60,080 nt of DNA. Source: Rhodopseudomonas sp. (lineage in GTDB: Bacteria; Pseudomonadota; Alphaproteobacteria; Rhizobiales; Xanthobacteraceae). The stretch is taken from assembly GCA_016124795.1 (NCBI GenBank), contig WGNB01000061.1:1-60080 (forward strand), read 5' to 3'. Position 1 is the first letter of the stretch, and each line of letters opens with the position of its first letter. Made by a program: the position numbers and the translations under genes. Below are positions 33,757-43,093 of the stretch, piece by piece. A model generated the notes under the pieces. It saw nothing but the letters and a program-made list of their open reading frames with translations. It ran no database searches and had not been told where the DNA came from.

Positions 33757-34737
33757 CTAGCCGTTGGGGTCCCAGGCGACCGGCACCAGCCGGTACCCCT
33801 TGCCGTCCTTTTCGACGTGACCGACGCAAGGATACGGGAAGTGATAACCGACCACCGTCAGCTTCTCGGCCGCCGCCATGTCATAAATCTTGTGGCGGGT
33901 CGCGGCGGCAAGATCGCCGTCATTGTCGAAGGCGGCATGCCAGTCCGGATGGGTCAGGAACATCGCCGGGATATTGGTGACGTCGATCTGCACCAGGATC
34001 TTCTTGCTGCCCGAAGCGATGACAAACGACGTGTGGCCCGGCGTATGCCCCGGCGTCGCGACCGAGGTGATGCCCGGCGCGACTTCCTTGTCCGGCTCGT
34101 AAGGCGTCACCTTCAGACCGGCCATCATCTTCTTGACGTTGGGGAACTGCGCCTTGTTGAAACCATTGGCCTTGGCGGCATTGGCCTCGTCGCTCCAGAA
34201 CGCTAATTCGCCGGCCGGCACCTTGATTTCCGCATTCGGGAAAGCCGGGCTGCCATCGGCATTCTTCAGGCCGCCGACATGGTCGCCATGGAAATGCGAG
34301 ATCAGCACGACATCGATCTTGGCCGGATCGATGCCGGCGGCGGCCATGTTGCCGCGCGCCTGCCCGACCGCGCCCTTGGTCGCGGCGAAGGCGCCAAGCC
34401 CGTTGCCGGTATCGATCGCGACCAGTTTCGAGCCGGTATTGACCACCATCGGCGAGAACGGAATCGTCACCTTGCCATCCGGCATGTAAGCGGCGGCCGC
34501 GGCCTTGATCGCCTCGTCCTTGCTGACATTGGCAACGAACTTGTCCGGCATCGGAAAGGTGCGCGCGCCATCCATCAACTGGATGACGTCATGGCTGCCG
34601 ACTTTGTAACGGTAGATGCCGGTGCCGGCGGTCGGGGCGATCTCGGCCCGCGCCGGGCCGGCGCCAAGCGGCGCAAGCGCGCTGGCGGCCCCGGCCGCCG
34701 CCACGCTGGCGAATAACGCGCGTCTGGTCATTGGCAT
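33757..34737 (-). CDS. Tat-exported metallo-beta-lactamase-fold hydrolase
   Basis: A 326-residue periplasmic protein with a twin-arginine signal (MPMTRRALFASVAAAG, cleavage near ARA residue 31). The metal motif HFHGDHVGG (H148, H150, D152, H153) and GHTPGHTSFVIASG place it in the metallo-beta-lactamase superfamily, group of lactonase/quinoprotein relay-like hydrolases. The substrate cannot be deduced. The start at 34737 is fixed by GGGAGA upstream and by the signal peptide; upstream in-frame sequence is not coding. A good terminator follows it. Confidence 0.9.
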   Translation of the reverse strand: MPMTRRALFASVAAAGAASALAPLGAGPARAEIAPTAGTGIYRYKVGSHDVIQLMDGARTFPMPDKFVANVSKDEAIKAAAAAYMPDGKVTIPFSPMVVNTGSKLVAIDTGNGLGAFAATKGAVGQARGNMAAAGIDPAKIDVVLISHFHGDHVGGLKNADGSPAFPNAEIKVPAGELAFWSDEANAAKANGFNKAQFPNVKKMMAGLKVTPYEPDKEVAPGITSVATPGHTPGHTSFVIASGSKKILVQIDVTNIPAMFLTHPDWHAAFDNDGDLAAATRHKIYDMAAAEKLTVVGYHFPYPCVGHVEKDGKGYRLVPVAWDPNG

Positions 34738-34921
34738 GATGGTGTCTCCCTGCGTTTCCCATTCTGACGATGCAGCATGGATCGGCCTCAAACATCCTTC
34801 GGTTTGAAAGGCTAAGCCGACGAAGCCATGAAACGAACACCGGCCGGTCGCGTTTATTCGCCGCACCGTCGTCAATGTGGCGCGGCCCGAAAAAGCCCTC
34901 AAGCCCTCGCGCCGTCCGGCG

Positions 34922-35452
34922 CTAGTGCCAGACCCAGGCCACCGCTTTCGAAATCCCGTCGCCGAGCGTCAGCAGCACCGCCGACCAGACCAGCGCCGAC
35001 GAGACGTTCGCCAGTTGGAACCGCCAGAACGGCATTTCAAATATACCGGCGATCAACGGCACCACCGCGCGCAGCGGCCCGAAGAACCGGCCGATGAAAA
35101 TACCGGGAATGCCCCAGGTCTTCATGAAGCGTTCGCCGCGCGGGATCAGTTCCGGGTGCCGCGACAGCGGCCAGATATGCTGGACGCCATGTTCGAGCTT
35201 GAGGCCAATCCAGTACGACAGCCAGTCGCCAGCGGCAGCGCCCGCCGCGCCGGCCAGCCAGACCGGCCAAAACGGCAGCCCCCCTGAGCCGACCAGCGCG
35301 CCAAGCGCAACCAGCGCGCCCCAGGCCGGGATCAACAGCGAAATGAAGGCCAGTGACTCGCCGAAAGCGAGCCCAAATACAATCCACGGCGCCCAGACCG
35401 CGTGATCGCGGACAAAGGCGATGGTCGCATCGACATAGCTTTGGAGATCCAT
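34922..35452 (-). CDS. DedA-family membrane protein
   Basis: A 176-residue inner-membrane protein of the DedA/VTT family. The hallmark re-entrant region is FGESLAFISLLIPAWGALVALGALVG, and the second conserved part is RFFGPLRAVVPLIAGIFEMPFWRFQLANVSSALVW (the FxGRxxGPxR-like motif is GRFFGPLR). DedA proteins are implicated in lipid-carrier (undecaprenyl phosphate) flipping and envelope homeostasis. The start at 35452 has AAGG upstream. Divergent from parE across a 274-base gap that contains a tandem repeat. Confidence 0.92.
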   Translation of the reverse strand: MDLQSYVDATIAFVRDHAVWAPWIVFGLAFGESLAFISLLIPAWGALVALGALVGSGGLPFWPVWLAGAAGAAAGDWLSYWIGLKLEHGVQHIWPLSRHPELIPRGERFMKTWGIPGIFIGRFFGPLRAVVPLIAGIFEMPFWRFQLANVSSALVWSAVLLTLGDGISKAVAWVWH

Positions 35453-35542
35453 GCTGTGGAGAACCTTGCCCGCCTCGCCTAATGGAACCATTGACCGCGC
35501 AGGGTCTAGCCCGGCACAAAACGGCGCGCCAGAGCGGCCCAC

Positions 35543-35582
35543 GCGCCATGAAGCGCCATGAAGCGGCATGAAGCGGCATGAA
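35543..35582. repeat. Tandem repeat, four copies of a 10-base unit
   Basis: Units GCGCCATGAA (twice) then GCGGCATGAA (twice) run head to tail, followed by a degenerate end. They lie in the 274-base divergent region between dedA and parE. Each unit contains an ATG, but in alternating frames without a good ribosome site; I do not count them as starts. Copy number could vary among strains. Confidence 0.85.
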
Positions 35583-35726
35583 ACCGCGGCCTTACCCGGT
35601 TCCGGACGATCGTGCCGCCAATGCAAGGCCCGATTTCGGCTGCGATCGTGGCATAGTCAGTGGCAATCGATTCGCCGACCGCCTATCTACGGGCTTGATT
35701 CACGAGAAACTACAGCGATTTACCTT

Positions 35727-37814
35727 ATGGCTAAAGCAGCGACCAAAAAGAAGACCAGCAAGCAGGACGACCTGTTCGGCGCAGCCGCCAGCAAGCCCTC
35801 CGCCAAATCGGCAAAGCCCGCCAGCAGGCCGGCGCCGAAGGAGACCGCGCGCGCGAAAGCTTCGTCCGCAGGCGACGAGGGCTATAGCGCCAAGCACATC
35901 GAGGTGCTCGAGGGTCTCGAACCGGTCCGCCGCCGCCCCGGCATGTATATCGGCGGCACCGACGAAAAGGCGCTGCACCACCTGTTCGCCGAAGTCATCG
36001 ACAACTCGATGGACGAAGCTCTGGCCGGCCACGCCGACTGGATCGAAGTCGACCTCGAAGCCAACGGTTTCATCTCGATCACCGACAACGGCCGCGGCAT
36101 TCCGGTCGATCCGCATCCGAAGTTCAAGAACAAGTCGGCGCTCGAAGTCATCATGTGCACGCTGCACGCCGGCGGCAAGTTCGACTCCAAGGTCTACGAG
36201 ACCTCCGGCGGTCTGCACGGCGTCGGCGTCTCGGTCGCCAACGCGCTGTCGTCACGGCTCGAGGTCGAAGTCGCGCGCGAACAGCAGCTTTACAAGATGG
36301 CGTTCGAACGCGGCATTCCGAAAGGCAAGCTGGAGAAAGCCGGCCGCGTGCCAAACCGGCGCGGCACCAAGATCCGCTTCAAGCCCGATACCCAGATCTT
36401 CGGCGAAAAGGCCGCCTTCGATCCGGCGCGCGTCTTCAAGATGGCGCGCTCGAAGGCCTATCTCTATGGCGGCGTCGAAATCCGCTGGCATTGCGCGCCC
36501 GAACTGCTGAAAGGCAGCGACATCCCGGAAAACGCCGTTTTCCATTTCGCCAATGGCTTGCGCGATTATCTGACCACGGCGCTCGAAGGCGCGACCTTCG
36601 TGCATCCCGACGTCTTTACCGGTTCGGCCGGCAAGACCGGCAAACATGGCGCGGTCGAATGGGCAATCGCCTGGACGGCGGATGCCGACGGCTTCCTGCA
36701 AAGCTATTGCAACACCATTCCGACCCATGACGGCGGCACCCACGAGTCCGGCCTGCGCTCGGCGCTGCTGCGCGGGCTCAAGGACCACGCCGCGCGCGTC
36801 AACATGGAAAAGCGCGTCGCGCCGTTGACCAGCGAAGACGTCATGGTCGGCTCCGGCTGCATGTTGTCGGTCTACATCCGCGAGCCGGAATTCCAGGGCC
36901 AGACCAAGGATCGTCTCGCGACCGCCGCCGCGCAGAAGATCGTCGAAAACGCGATCAAGGACCCGTTCGATCACTGGCTGTCGGGCAATCCGGCGCAGGC
37001 CAACAAGCTTCTGGAATTCGTCATCGAGCGCGCCGAGGACCGGCTGCGCCGCCGGCAGGAGAAGGACATCGCGCGCAAGACGGCGGTGCGCAAACTCCGC
37101 CTGCCCGGCAAGCTCGCCGATTGTTCGAACTCGTCATCGGAGAATTCGGAAATCTTCATCGTCGAAGGCGACTCGGCCGGCGGCTCGGCCAAGCAGGCGC
37201 GCGACCGCCGCACGCAAGCCGTGCTGCCGCTGCGCGGCAAGATCCTCAACGTCGCCTCGGCCGGCAAGGACAAGCTCGCCGCCAATGCCCAGTTGTCCGA
37301 TCTGGTGCAGGCGCTCGGCTGCGGCACCGGCGCGCATTTCTCGATCAACGACCTGCGCTACGACAAGGTCATCATCATGACCGACGCCGACGTCGACGGC
37401 GCGCATATCGCCTCGCTGCTGATCACCTTCTTCTACCGGCAGATGCCGAAGCTGATCGACGATGGCCGGCTCTATCTCGCCGTGCCGCCGCTGTTCCGGC
37501 TGCAGCATGGCGGCAAGATCGCCTATGCCCGCAACGAGGAACACAAGGCGCAATTGCTCAAGTCCGACTTCAACGCCAATGCCAAGGTCGAGGTCTCGCG
37601 CTTCAAAGGTCTCGGCGAGATGATGGCCGCGCAGTTGAAGGAAACCACGATGGACCCGTCAAAGCGCACGCTGCTCAAGGTGACGCTGGCGGAGGCCGAC
37701 ACCAAAGCCACCGCCAGTTCGGTCGAACGGCTGATGGGCAACAAGGCCGAGGCGCGCTTCGAATTCATCCAGGAGAACGCCGAGTTCGCGGCCGAGGAAT
37801 TGCTCGACGTCTGA
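35727..37814 (+). CDS. parE: ParE, DNA topoisomerase IV subunit B
   Basis: ATPase subunit of topoisomerase IV, which unlinks daughter chromosomes together with ParC. It has 695 residues. A basic, Ala/Lys-rich N-terminus (1-45) precedes the GHKL ATPase domain (FAEVIDNSMDEALAG with N93; GRGIPVDPHPK; GGLHGVGVSVANALS). The TOPRIM domain has EGDSAGGSAKQARDR and DADVDGAHI. The C-terminus SRFKGLGEMMAAQLKETTMDP is conserved. ParE rather than GyrB is indicated by the N-terminal extension and by overall length; gyrB is longer. Start at 35727. parC is not in the window. Confidence 0.95.
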   Translation: MAKAATKKKTSKQDDLFGAAASKPSAKSAKPASRPAPKETARAKASSAGDEGYSAKHIEVLEGLEPVRRRPGMYIGGTDEKALHHLFAEVIDNSMDEALAGHADWIEVDLEANGFISITDNGRGIPVDPHPKFKNKSALEVIMCTLHAGGKFDSKVYETSGGLHGVGVSVANALSSRLEVEVAREQQLYKMAFERGIPKGKLEKAGRVPNRRGTKIRFKPDTQIFGEKAAFDPARVFKMARSKAYLYGGVEIRWHCAPELLKGSDIPENAVFHFANGLRDYLTTALEGATFVHPDVFTGSAGKTGKHGAVEWAIAWTADADGFLQSYCNTIPTHDGGTHESGLRSALLRGLKDHAARVNMEKRVAPLTSEDVMVGSGCMLSVYIREPEFQGQTKDRLATAAAQKIVENAIKDPFDHWLSGNPAQANKLLEFVIERAEDRLRRRQEKDIARKTAVRKLRLPGKLADCSNSSSENSEIFIVEGDSAGGSAKQARDRRTQAVLPLRGKILNVASAGKDKLAANAQLSDLVQALGCGTGAHFSINDLRYDKVIIMTDADVDGAHIASLLITFFYRQMPKLIDDGRLYLAVPPLFRLQHGGKIAYARNEEHKAQLLKSDFNANAKVEVSRFKGLGEMMAAQLKETTMDPSKRTLLKVTLAEADTKATASSVERLMGNKAEARFEFIQENAEFAAEELLDV

Positions 37815-37839
37815 CGGCTAGCCATCCCCCGTGAATTGG

Positions 37840-37870
37840 ATAACCGGGTTCGTCAATCGAACCCGGTTAT
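37840..37870. terminator. Long perfect hairpin between parE and a convergent gene
   Basis: ATAACCGGGTTCG and CGAACCCGGTTAT form a 13-base-pair stem with loop TCAAT, 26 bases after the parE stop and 20 bases from the convergent gene's end. It has no long T-run but could serve both genes. Confidence 0.65.
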
Positions 37871-37889
37871 CGCGGGCGATGCACTTCCC

Positions 37890-38528
37890 CTATCCGCACT
37901 TCTTCAGTGTCGGCATCTTGACCCCGCCGGCCAGAGCAATGCCGTTGCGCACGCGAACATCGCCGCCGAGCACGCGGTTGTACATCGTGCGCCGCGTGCC
38001 GTGGCGAACCTGAAACACCAGCAACTGCCGCTCCTCGTCCGGCGTGCCGGGACGGAAGATCACGGTCGCTTCCAGGCGGTCGTGCGACAAGCGTCGCGCC
38101 TCAAGGGCGCTGTAACGATTGGCGGCATAGCCCGGCCCCGAATCCGTGGTTTCGAGCACGACGCCACCGCCCGGTGCAGTGATGATCACATAGGGATTGG
38201 CCGGCGTCGGCGGACGACCGCAATCGATGGCCCAGGTCCCGAACAGATCGAAACTGCGGAATACCGCCTCGGCATGGGACGGACCGGAAGGCCCTGCCTC
38301 GTTGCCGGTGTCGCCACCAGGCGCGACGCGATCGGTATCGATGGCCGGTCCGGACGTTGCATCCGCCAGCGAGCGGACCCGAAATGAAAGCGAAGATGGA
38401 ACCCTTAAAGAGCCGCTGGATGGCGCGACTGAAGCCGTGGCGGCCATGCCCGGCCGAACGGGTCCCGCGAGGATCGAAACGGACAGAGCAAGGGCGGCCA
38501 CGACAACAAAGACCGCCGCCATTCGCAT
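37890..38528 (-). CDS. Exported protein of unknown function
   Basis: A 212-residue protein with an N-terminal signal segment (MRMAAVFVVVAALALSVSILAG). A Ser/Pro/Gly-rich linker runs to about residue 85, followed by a domain with FDLFGTWAIDCGRPPTPANPYVII, and a paired cysteine at the very end (LKKCG). The pattern FGxWAIDCxxPPxxxNP occurs in a family of exported proteins in related bacteria with no assigned function as far as I know; the two cysteines probably form a disulfide. The start at 38528 or 38522. Convergent with parE. Confidence 0.75.
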   Translation of the reverse strand: MRMAAVFVVVAALALSVSILAGPVRPGMAATASVAPSSGSLRVPSSLSFRVRSLADATSGPAIDTDRVAPGGDTGNEAGPSGPSHAEAVFRSFDLFGTWAIDCGRPPTPANPYVIITAPGGGVVLETTDSGPGYAANRYSALEARRLSHDRLEATVIFRPGTPDEERQLLVFQVRHGTRRTMYNRVLGGDVRVRNGIALAGGVKMPTLKKCG

Positions 38529-38661
38529 AGGTTCAGAACTCCACCGACTCGCAACTGCGTCAACTTTTCGACAATAACAGTAGACGATACGGCGGCAATT
38601 GCGACCGGAAACAATCCAGTCATGCAATGCCGCCGCACCGCGCGAGCCGTAACGCGACCGC

Positions 38662-39636
38662 CTATTTGAACGTCAGGTTAGCCGCCTTGGCGACAGCGGC
38701 GTAGGTTTCAATTTCGGTATCGATGCGTTTCTTGAACGCTTCGCCGGTCGGACCACCCGGAGTTACCGCCATCTTGCGCAGCGACGCCTGCACACCGGGA
38801 TCGGTCAGTGCCTTGGCGAATTCGGCGGTCAACTTCTTGACGATCGGCTCAGGCGTCCCGGTCGGCACGAAGAAGCCGCTCCACAGCTGGCTGTCGACAC
38901 TCGGATAGCCGACTTCCGCCATGCTCGGCACATCGGGCAATTCGGGCGAGCGGACGGCACCGGTTACCGCCAGGGCGCGGGTCTTGCCGCCCTTGACCAA
39001 CGGAATGGCCGGCGGTCCGTCGGAGATCGTGAACAGCGTCTGACCGCTGACCACGCTCAGATTCGATTCATTGCTGCTCTTGTACGGGATGGCGGTCGCC
39101 GGCATGCCGGTCTTGAGCTTCAACAGTTCGCTGGCGATGGTGAAGGCTGGCGACGAGGTGCCGTAGTTCGACTTATCGGGATTAGCCTTGGCGTAAGCCA
39201 CCAGTTCCTTGACGCTCTTGATCGGGCTCGACGCCGGCACCACCAGCACCAGCGGGAACGAGGCGATCATGTTGAGCGGAATGTAGCTCTTGGTCGGATG
39301 ATAAGTGAGATTGGGATAGATCGCTGCGGCAATCGACATCTGACCGGTCGCGCCGAGCAACACGGTGTAACCGTCGGCCGCTTGCTTGGCGACGTAGTCG
39401 CCGGCGATGCGGCCACCGGCGCCAGCCTTGTTCTCGATGATGGTGTTCCATCCGGTGTTCTGCTGAACCTTCTGCACGACCAGCCGCGCGAACAGATCGT
39501 TGCCGCCGCCGGCGGCAAAGCCGACGATGACGCGAATGACCCGGTTTGGATAATCGCTTTGCGCCTGCGCCGTGGCGCCGGTCATCAGCAAGGTCGCGGC
39601 CAGCGCGACAAGGCGCCAGCCCGATTTAAAGCTCAT
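38662..39636 (-). CDS. Bug/TctC-family periplasmic solute-binding protein
   Basis: A 324-residue binding protein with a signal peptide (cleavage after TAQAQ near residue 25). Family segments are IRVIVGFAAGGGNDLFARL, IIENKAGAGGRIAGDYVAKQAADGYTVLLG and VGYPSVDSQLWSGFFVPTGTP. The ligand is unknown, probably a carboxylate. As for the Bug gene at 3752-4750, no membrane subunits lie nearby. A 12-base perfect palindrome lies just upstream of its start. Confidence 0.9.
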   Translation of the reverse strand: MSFKSGWRLVALAATLLMTGATAQAQSDYPNRVIRVIVGFAAGGGNDLFARLVVQKVQQNTGWNTIIENKAGAGGRIAGDYVAKQAADGYTVLLGATGQMSIAAAIYPNLTYHPTKSYIPLNMIASFPLVLVVPASSPIKSVKELVAYAKANPDKSNYGTSSPAFTIASELLKLKTGMPATAIPYKSSNESNLSVVSGQTLFTISDGPPAIPLVKGGKTRALAVTGAVRSPELPDVPSMAEVGYPSVDSQLWSGFFVPTGTPEPIVKKLTAEFAKALTDPGVQASLRKMAVTPGGPTGEAFKKRIDTEIETYAAVAKAANLTFK

Positions 39637-39650
39637 GGTTTCCCCCGTTC

Positions 39651-39662
39651 AATAACGTTATT
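39651..39662. promoter_or_regulatory. Palindrome AATAACGTTATT upstream of a Bug gene
   Basis: A perfect 12-base palindrome 15 bases before the start codon at 39636, within the likely leader. Position suits an operator, but no regulator gene is adjacent. The remaining part of the 284-base gap (to 39920) shows no gene I can support. Confidence 0.3.
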
Positions 39663-39920
39663 TCGCCGCTTGTTGTCGTCGGCGTCATCGCAAGCCTACA
39701 CCCACCGTTACCGTTGCAAAGCGAATTCGTCAGCGTTAACCGACATTGCCCCATGACAATGATGCAAGGCCGGTTGCGGACACGTTGATCGGGAGCAGCG
39801 CCGATGGGCATGGCTGCCCACCAGTCCGAAATGCGGATTCCGGGCGGGGACCTTGGCGGCTCGCCATCACGGCGCGAACGGAATGTTTACAGGGTGAAAG
39901 CCAGGCTCTCGCTCAGACAT

Positions 39921-40445
39921 TCATAGCGGCCAGCCATAGCGCGGCACCGAAGCGCAGTAGCGCCGGTAAGGTTCGCCGAATTTGGCGACGAGATAACGCT
40001 CTTCGCGCCGGACGACTCCGAAGTGCATCAGCGGCACGAACAATATGGTCAGCACCAGCATCCAGTCCGACGCCATCAGGATCGCCAGACCGCCGAGCAC
40101 CAGCGTCAGTCCGGCATACATCGGATTGCGCAATCGGGTGTAGATGCCGTCGGCGACCAGCGCGGTCGTCGGCTTCCACGGCTCGACATGAGTACCGGCG
40201 GCGCGAAAGCCGTTGATCGCCGCAATGCCGAGATAGCAACCGAATGCGATCAGGCCGAGACCGCCGAGCAGGCGCAACCACATCGGCAACAGCAGCGACA
40301 ACACATAAGCCGGCAGGATGTGGTCGAGCAGCAGGCCGAACACCACGACGCCAAGCGCCAATAAAGGCGGCGGCGCGATCACGCCGGCGGTGTCGCGGGC
40401 CTTGCCGGCATCGGCCGGACGGCCGGGATTGAACCTGTCAGTCAT
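39921..40445 (-). CDS. Isoprenylcysteine carboxyl methyltransferase-family membrane protein
   Basis: A 174-residue membrane protein with three to four membrane segments of the ICMT/phospholipid methyltransferase family. SAM-binding elements are GIYTRLRNPMYAGLTLVLGG and the C-terminal RREERYLVAKFGEPYRRYCASVPRY (the conserved E-E-x-L...YxxY pattern). Bacterial members methylate lipids or are of unknown substrate. It follows the HerA-like gene with a 29-base gap, so they may be co-transcribed. Confidence 0.9.
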   Translation of the reverse strand: MTDRFNPGRPADAGKARDTAGVIAPPPLLALGVVVFGLLLDHILPAYVLSLLLPMWLRLLGGLGLIAFGCYLGIAAINGFRAAGTHVEPWKPTTALVADGIYTRLRNPMYAGLTLVLGGLAILMASDWMLVLTILFVPLMHFGVVRREERYLVAKFGEPYRRYCASVPRYGWPL

Positions 40446-40474
40446 CGCGTCTCCCGCGCGTTATCCGGCCCCCG

Positions 40475-42076
40475 TCAGCGGCGCAACATGCCGCCGAGCG
40501 TGCCACGCACGATGGCGCGGCCGATGGTGCTGCCGGTGCGGCCGCCGATCGCCTTGCCGAAATCGGAAGCAATCTGACCGGCGATCCGGTTGGTCACCGA
40601 GCGGGTGATTTCCCGCGCGACATATTGCGTCGTCGTCAACTTGGTGCCCCGGCCGCGGTTGGTGCCGAACAATCCGCCGATCAGACCGCCGACGCCGCCC
40701 AGCCAGCCACCGCCCGCCGGCGCATCCTGCGGTTGCGGTTGACCTGGCGCCTGCCCCGGTTCCGGCGCGGTGACGCTGGTGGTGCCGTCCTTGGCGCGTT
40801 GCTGCAGCAGCTCGTAGGCGGATTCCGAATCCATCTCGACGTCGTACTTGCCCTTGACCGGGCTCGTGCGAATGACCGTGGCGCGCTCCTCCGGCGTGAT
40901 CACGCCAAGCCGCGCCGATGGCGGCCGGATCAAGGTGCGCTCGACCTGCGTGGGAATGCCATTGCCTTCGAGGAACGACACCAGCGCCTCGCCCTTGCCG
41001 AGTTCCATGATCACCTGCGCGGTGTCGAGCTTGGGGTTGGGACGGAAGGTCTCGGCGGCGGCGCGCACCGCCTTCTGGTCGCGCGGCGTGAAGGCGCGCA
41101 AGGCGTGCTGGACGCGATTGCCCAATTGCCCAAGCACGGTGTCGGGCACGTCGAGCGGATTTTGCGTCACGAAATAGACGCCGACGCCCTTCGAACGGAT
41201 CAACCGTACCACCTGCTCGATCTTGTCGAGCAGCGCCTTCGGCGCATCGTTGAACAGCAGATGCGCCTCGTCGAAAAAGAACACCAGCTTCGGCTTGTCG
41301 GGATCGCCGACCTCCGGCATCTGCTCGAACAATTCCGACAACAGCCACAGCAGGAAGGTGGCGTAGAGCCGCGGATTTTCCATCAGCTTGTCGGCCGCCA
41401 GGATATTGACGTAGCCGAGGCCATCGCGGTCGGTGCGCATGAAGTCGTCGAGGTTGAGCGCCGGCTCGCTGAAGAAATTCTTGCCGCCCTGATTTTCAAG
41501 AACGAGCAATTGCCGCTGGATGGTGCCGACGCTGGCCTTCGACACGTTGCCATAGGTCTTGGTCAGTTCGGCGGCGTGATCGGCGATCAGCGACAGCACC
41601 GCGCGCAGATCCTTCAGGTCGAGCAGCAACAGGCCCTGCTCGTCGGCGACGCGAAACGCGATGTTGAGCACGCCTTCCTGCACGTCGTTGAGATCGAGCA
41701 GACGGGCCAGCAGCAAGGGGCCCATTTCCGAAATGGTGGCGCGGATCGGATGACCCTGCTCACCGAACAGATCCCAGAACATCACCGGAAAACGATCCGG
41801 TTCGTAATCGAAGCCAACATCCTTGGCGCGCTTGACGAAAGCTTCCTTGGCCTCGCCCGCTTCGGCGATACCGGACAAATCGCCCTTGATGTCGGCGGCA
41901 AATACCGGAACACCGGCGCGCGAGAAACCTTCGGCGAGAACCTGCAAGGTGACGGTCTTGCCGGTACCGGTCGCGCCCGCGACCAGCCCATGCCGGTTCG
42001 CCAGTTTCAACGTCAGGTATTCCGGCTTGCTGCTCTTGCCGACCAGAATCTTGCCATCGATATCGACCGCGGCCAT
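40475..42076 (-). CDS. HerA/YjgR-like ATPase (DUF853)
   Basis: A 533-residue cytoplasmic ATPase of the DUF853 (E. coli YjgR) family, related to the HerA-FtsK motor superfamily. Walker A is GATGTGKT (34-41), Walker B is [13 protein letters not shown], and the arginine finger region follows in [22 protein letters not shown] Gly/Pro/Gln-rich linker (about 440-480) precedes a small C-terminal glycine-rich helical tail. Function is not established; DNA or protein translocation is inferred from the superfamily. The start at 42076 is ATG; a GTG at 42091 is possible. Confidence 0.9.
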   Translation of the reverse strand: MAAVDIDGKILVGKSSKPEYLTLKLANRHGLVAGATGTGKTVTLQVLAEGFSRAGVPVFAADIKGDLSGIAEAGEAKEAFVKRAKDVGFDYEPDRFPVMFWDLFGEQGHPIRATISEMGPLLLARLLDLNDVQEGVLNIAFRVADEQGLLLLDLKDLRAVLSLIADHAAELTKTYGNVSKASVGTIQRQLLVLENQGGKNFFSEPALNLDDFMRTDRDGLGYVNILAADKLMENPRLYATFLLWLLSELFEQMPEVGDPDKPKLVFFFDEAHLLFNDAPKALLDKIEQVVRLIRSKGVGVYFVTQNPLDVPDTVLGQLGNRVQHALRAFTPRDQKAVRAAAETFRPNPKLDTAQVIMELGKGEALVSFLEGNGIPTQVERTLIRPPSARLGVITPEERATVIRTSPVKGKYDVEMDSESAYELLQQRAKDGTTSVTAPEPGQAPGQPQPQDAPAGGGWLGGVGGLIGGLFGTNRGRGTKLTTTQYVAREITRSVTNRIAGQIASDFGKAIGGRTGSTIGRAIVRGTLGGMLRR

Positions 42077-42173
42077 CGCTGATTGCTCCACTCAACTCGC
42101 CGGCCTCACCGCAACATTGCGGATGCCTGCGAAAGGTCATGACGGCCGTCGCTGTGAGTGACCGCTTCCAACA

Positions 42174-42188
42174 ACCTGTTTAACAGGT
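42174..42188. promoter_or_regulatory. Palindrome ACCTGTT-T-AACAGGT
   Basis: Perfect 7-base arms around one base, touching the stop codon of the hydrolase gene and lying 98 bases before the HerA-like start. The single-base centre makes an RNA hairpin unlikely, so a protein-binding site in the promoter region of the HerA-like gene is the better reading. Confidence 0.35.
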
Positions 42189-42892
42189 CACGGCGCTGCG
42201 AGCCAATCGCCGAGCAAGGCGTTGACCGCCTCAGGCTGCTCCAGCGTCGACAGATGCCCGCAAGCCGGCACCACGGCGAGTTTAGCACCGTCAATGCCAC
42301 CGGCGATTTCCTTGGCGAGTTCCGGCGGCGTCAATTCGTCGCCATCGCCGACCAGCACGAGGGTCGGACACCGAATCGCGGTCAGCAACAATCGCGAATC
42401 GGCGCGCGACATGATGGCCTTCTGCTGACGCACGAAAGCCTGCGCGCCGGTCTCTTGCGCCATCGCGCGCACGGTCTCTACCAGCGCCGGATCATGCGCA
42501 TGCTCGCGATGCAGGAATTTCGGCGTCAGCGTTTCGACCACATCCATCAACCGGCCGGCCTCGGCCATCGCGATAAATTTCTCGCGGCCGGCTTTCTGCT
42601 CCGGTGAATCCGGCCGCGCCGATGTATCGAGCAAGGCGAGCCGCGCGATCCGCTCCGGCGCCAGCCGCATCATCGCGAAGGCGATGTAACCGCCCATCGA
42701 CAGACCGGCGAGCGCGAAGCGCGGCGGCGCGTCGGCCAGAATGCGCCGGGCGATCGCCGCCATGTCGGCATCGCGCCGGTGGTCGGCCACCGCAACCTGG
42801 CCGTGAGGCCACAAGGCCGCGATTTGCGGCGCGTAGAGCCGCGCGCTGCACAGCAGGCCGGGAACCAGCACCAGCGGTAAAGACTGCGTCAT
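42188..42892 (-). CDS. Alpha/beta-fold hydrolase
   Basis: A 234-residue alpha/beta hydrolase. Oxyanion region LVLVPGLLCSARLY, nucleophile elbow GLSMGG with Ser65, acid in LVGDGDELTP and catalytic His in PACGHLSTLEQPEAV. No signal peptide. It resembles enol-lactone hydrolase or bacteriocin-like esterases of the BioH type; substrate unknown. The start at 42892 has a G-rich site before it. Separated from the HerA-like gene by 111 bases. Confidence 0.92.
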   Translation of the reverse strand: MTQSLPLVLVPGLLCSARLYAPQIAALWPHGQVAVADHRRDADMAAIARRILADAPPRFALAGLSMGGYIAFAMMRLAPERIARLALLDTSARPDSPEQKAGREKFIAMAEAGRLMDVVETLTPKFLHREHAHDPALVETVRAMAQETGAQAFVRQQKAIMSRADSRLLLTAIRCPTLVLVGDGDELTPPELAKEIAGGIDGAKLAVVPACGHLSTLEQPEAVNALLGDWLAAP

Positions 42893-42962
42893 AAACACCC
42901 CCCAACAGTCGAAAAAGCCCTAAAAATTAAGCCTAAACGGCGTTTATTGCAGCGCCGAAGCA

Positions 42963-42990
42963 TTGACTTTGCGCCTTTCGGCCCTATGTT
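42963..42990 (+). promoter_or_regulatory. Probable rhlE promoter with a long leader
   Basis: TTGACT (42963-42968) and TATGTT (42985-42990), spacer 16. Transcription from here would give a 5-prime leader of about 95 bases before rhlE (43094). Long leaders are common on cold-responsive helicase mRNAs; that this one is thermosensitive is inference. Confidence 0.5.
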
Positions 42991-43093
42991 CCAAGCAACC
43001 GGTGCGAACTCATAGATTCGACCGCCCCCCGCGCATTGCAACTGGTTTTTAAGTCCGGCGCGGACCCCTCAGACGGTCCTTGCTCGAGGTTTT

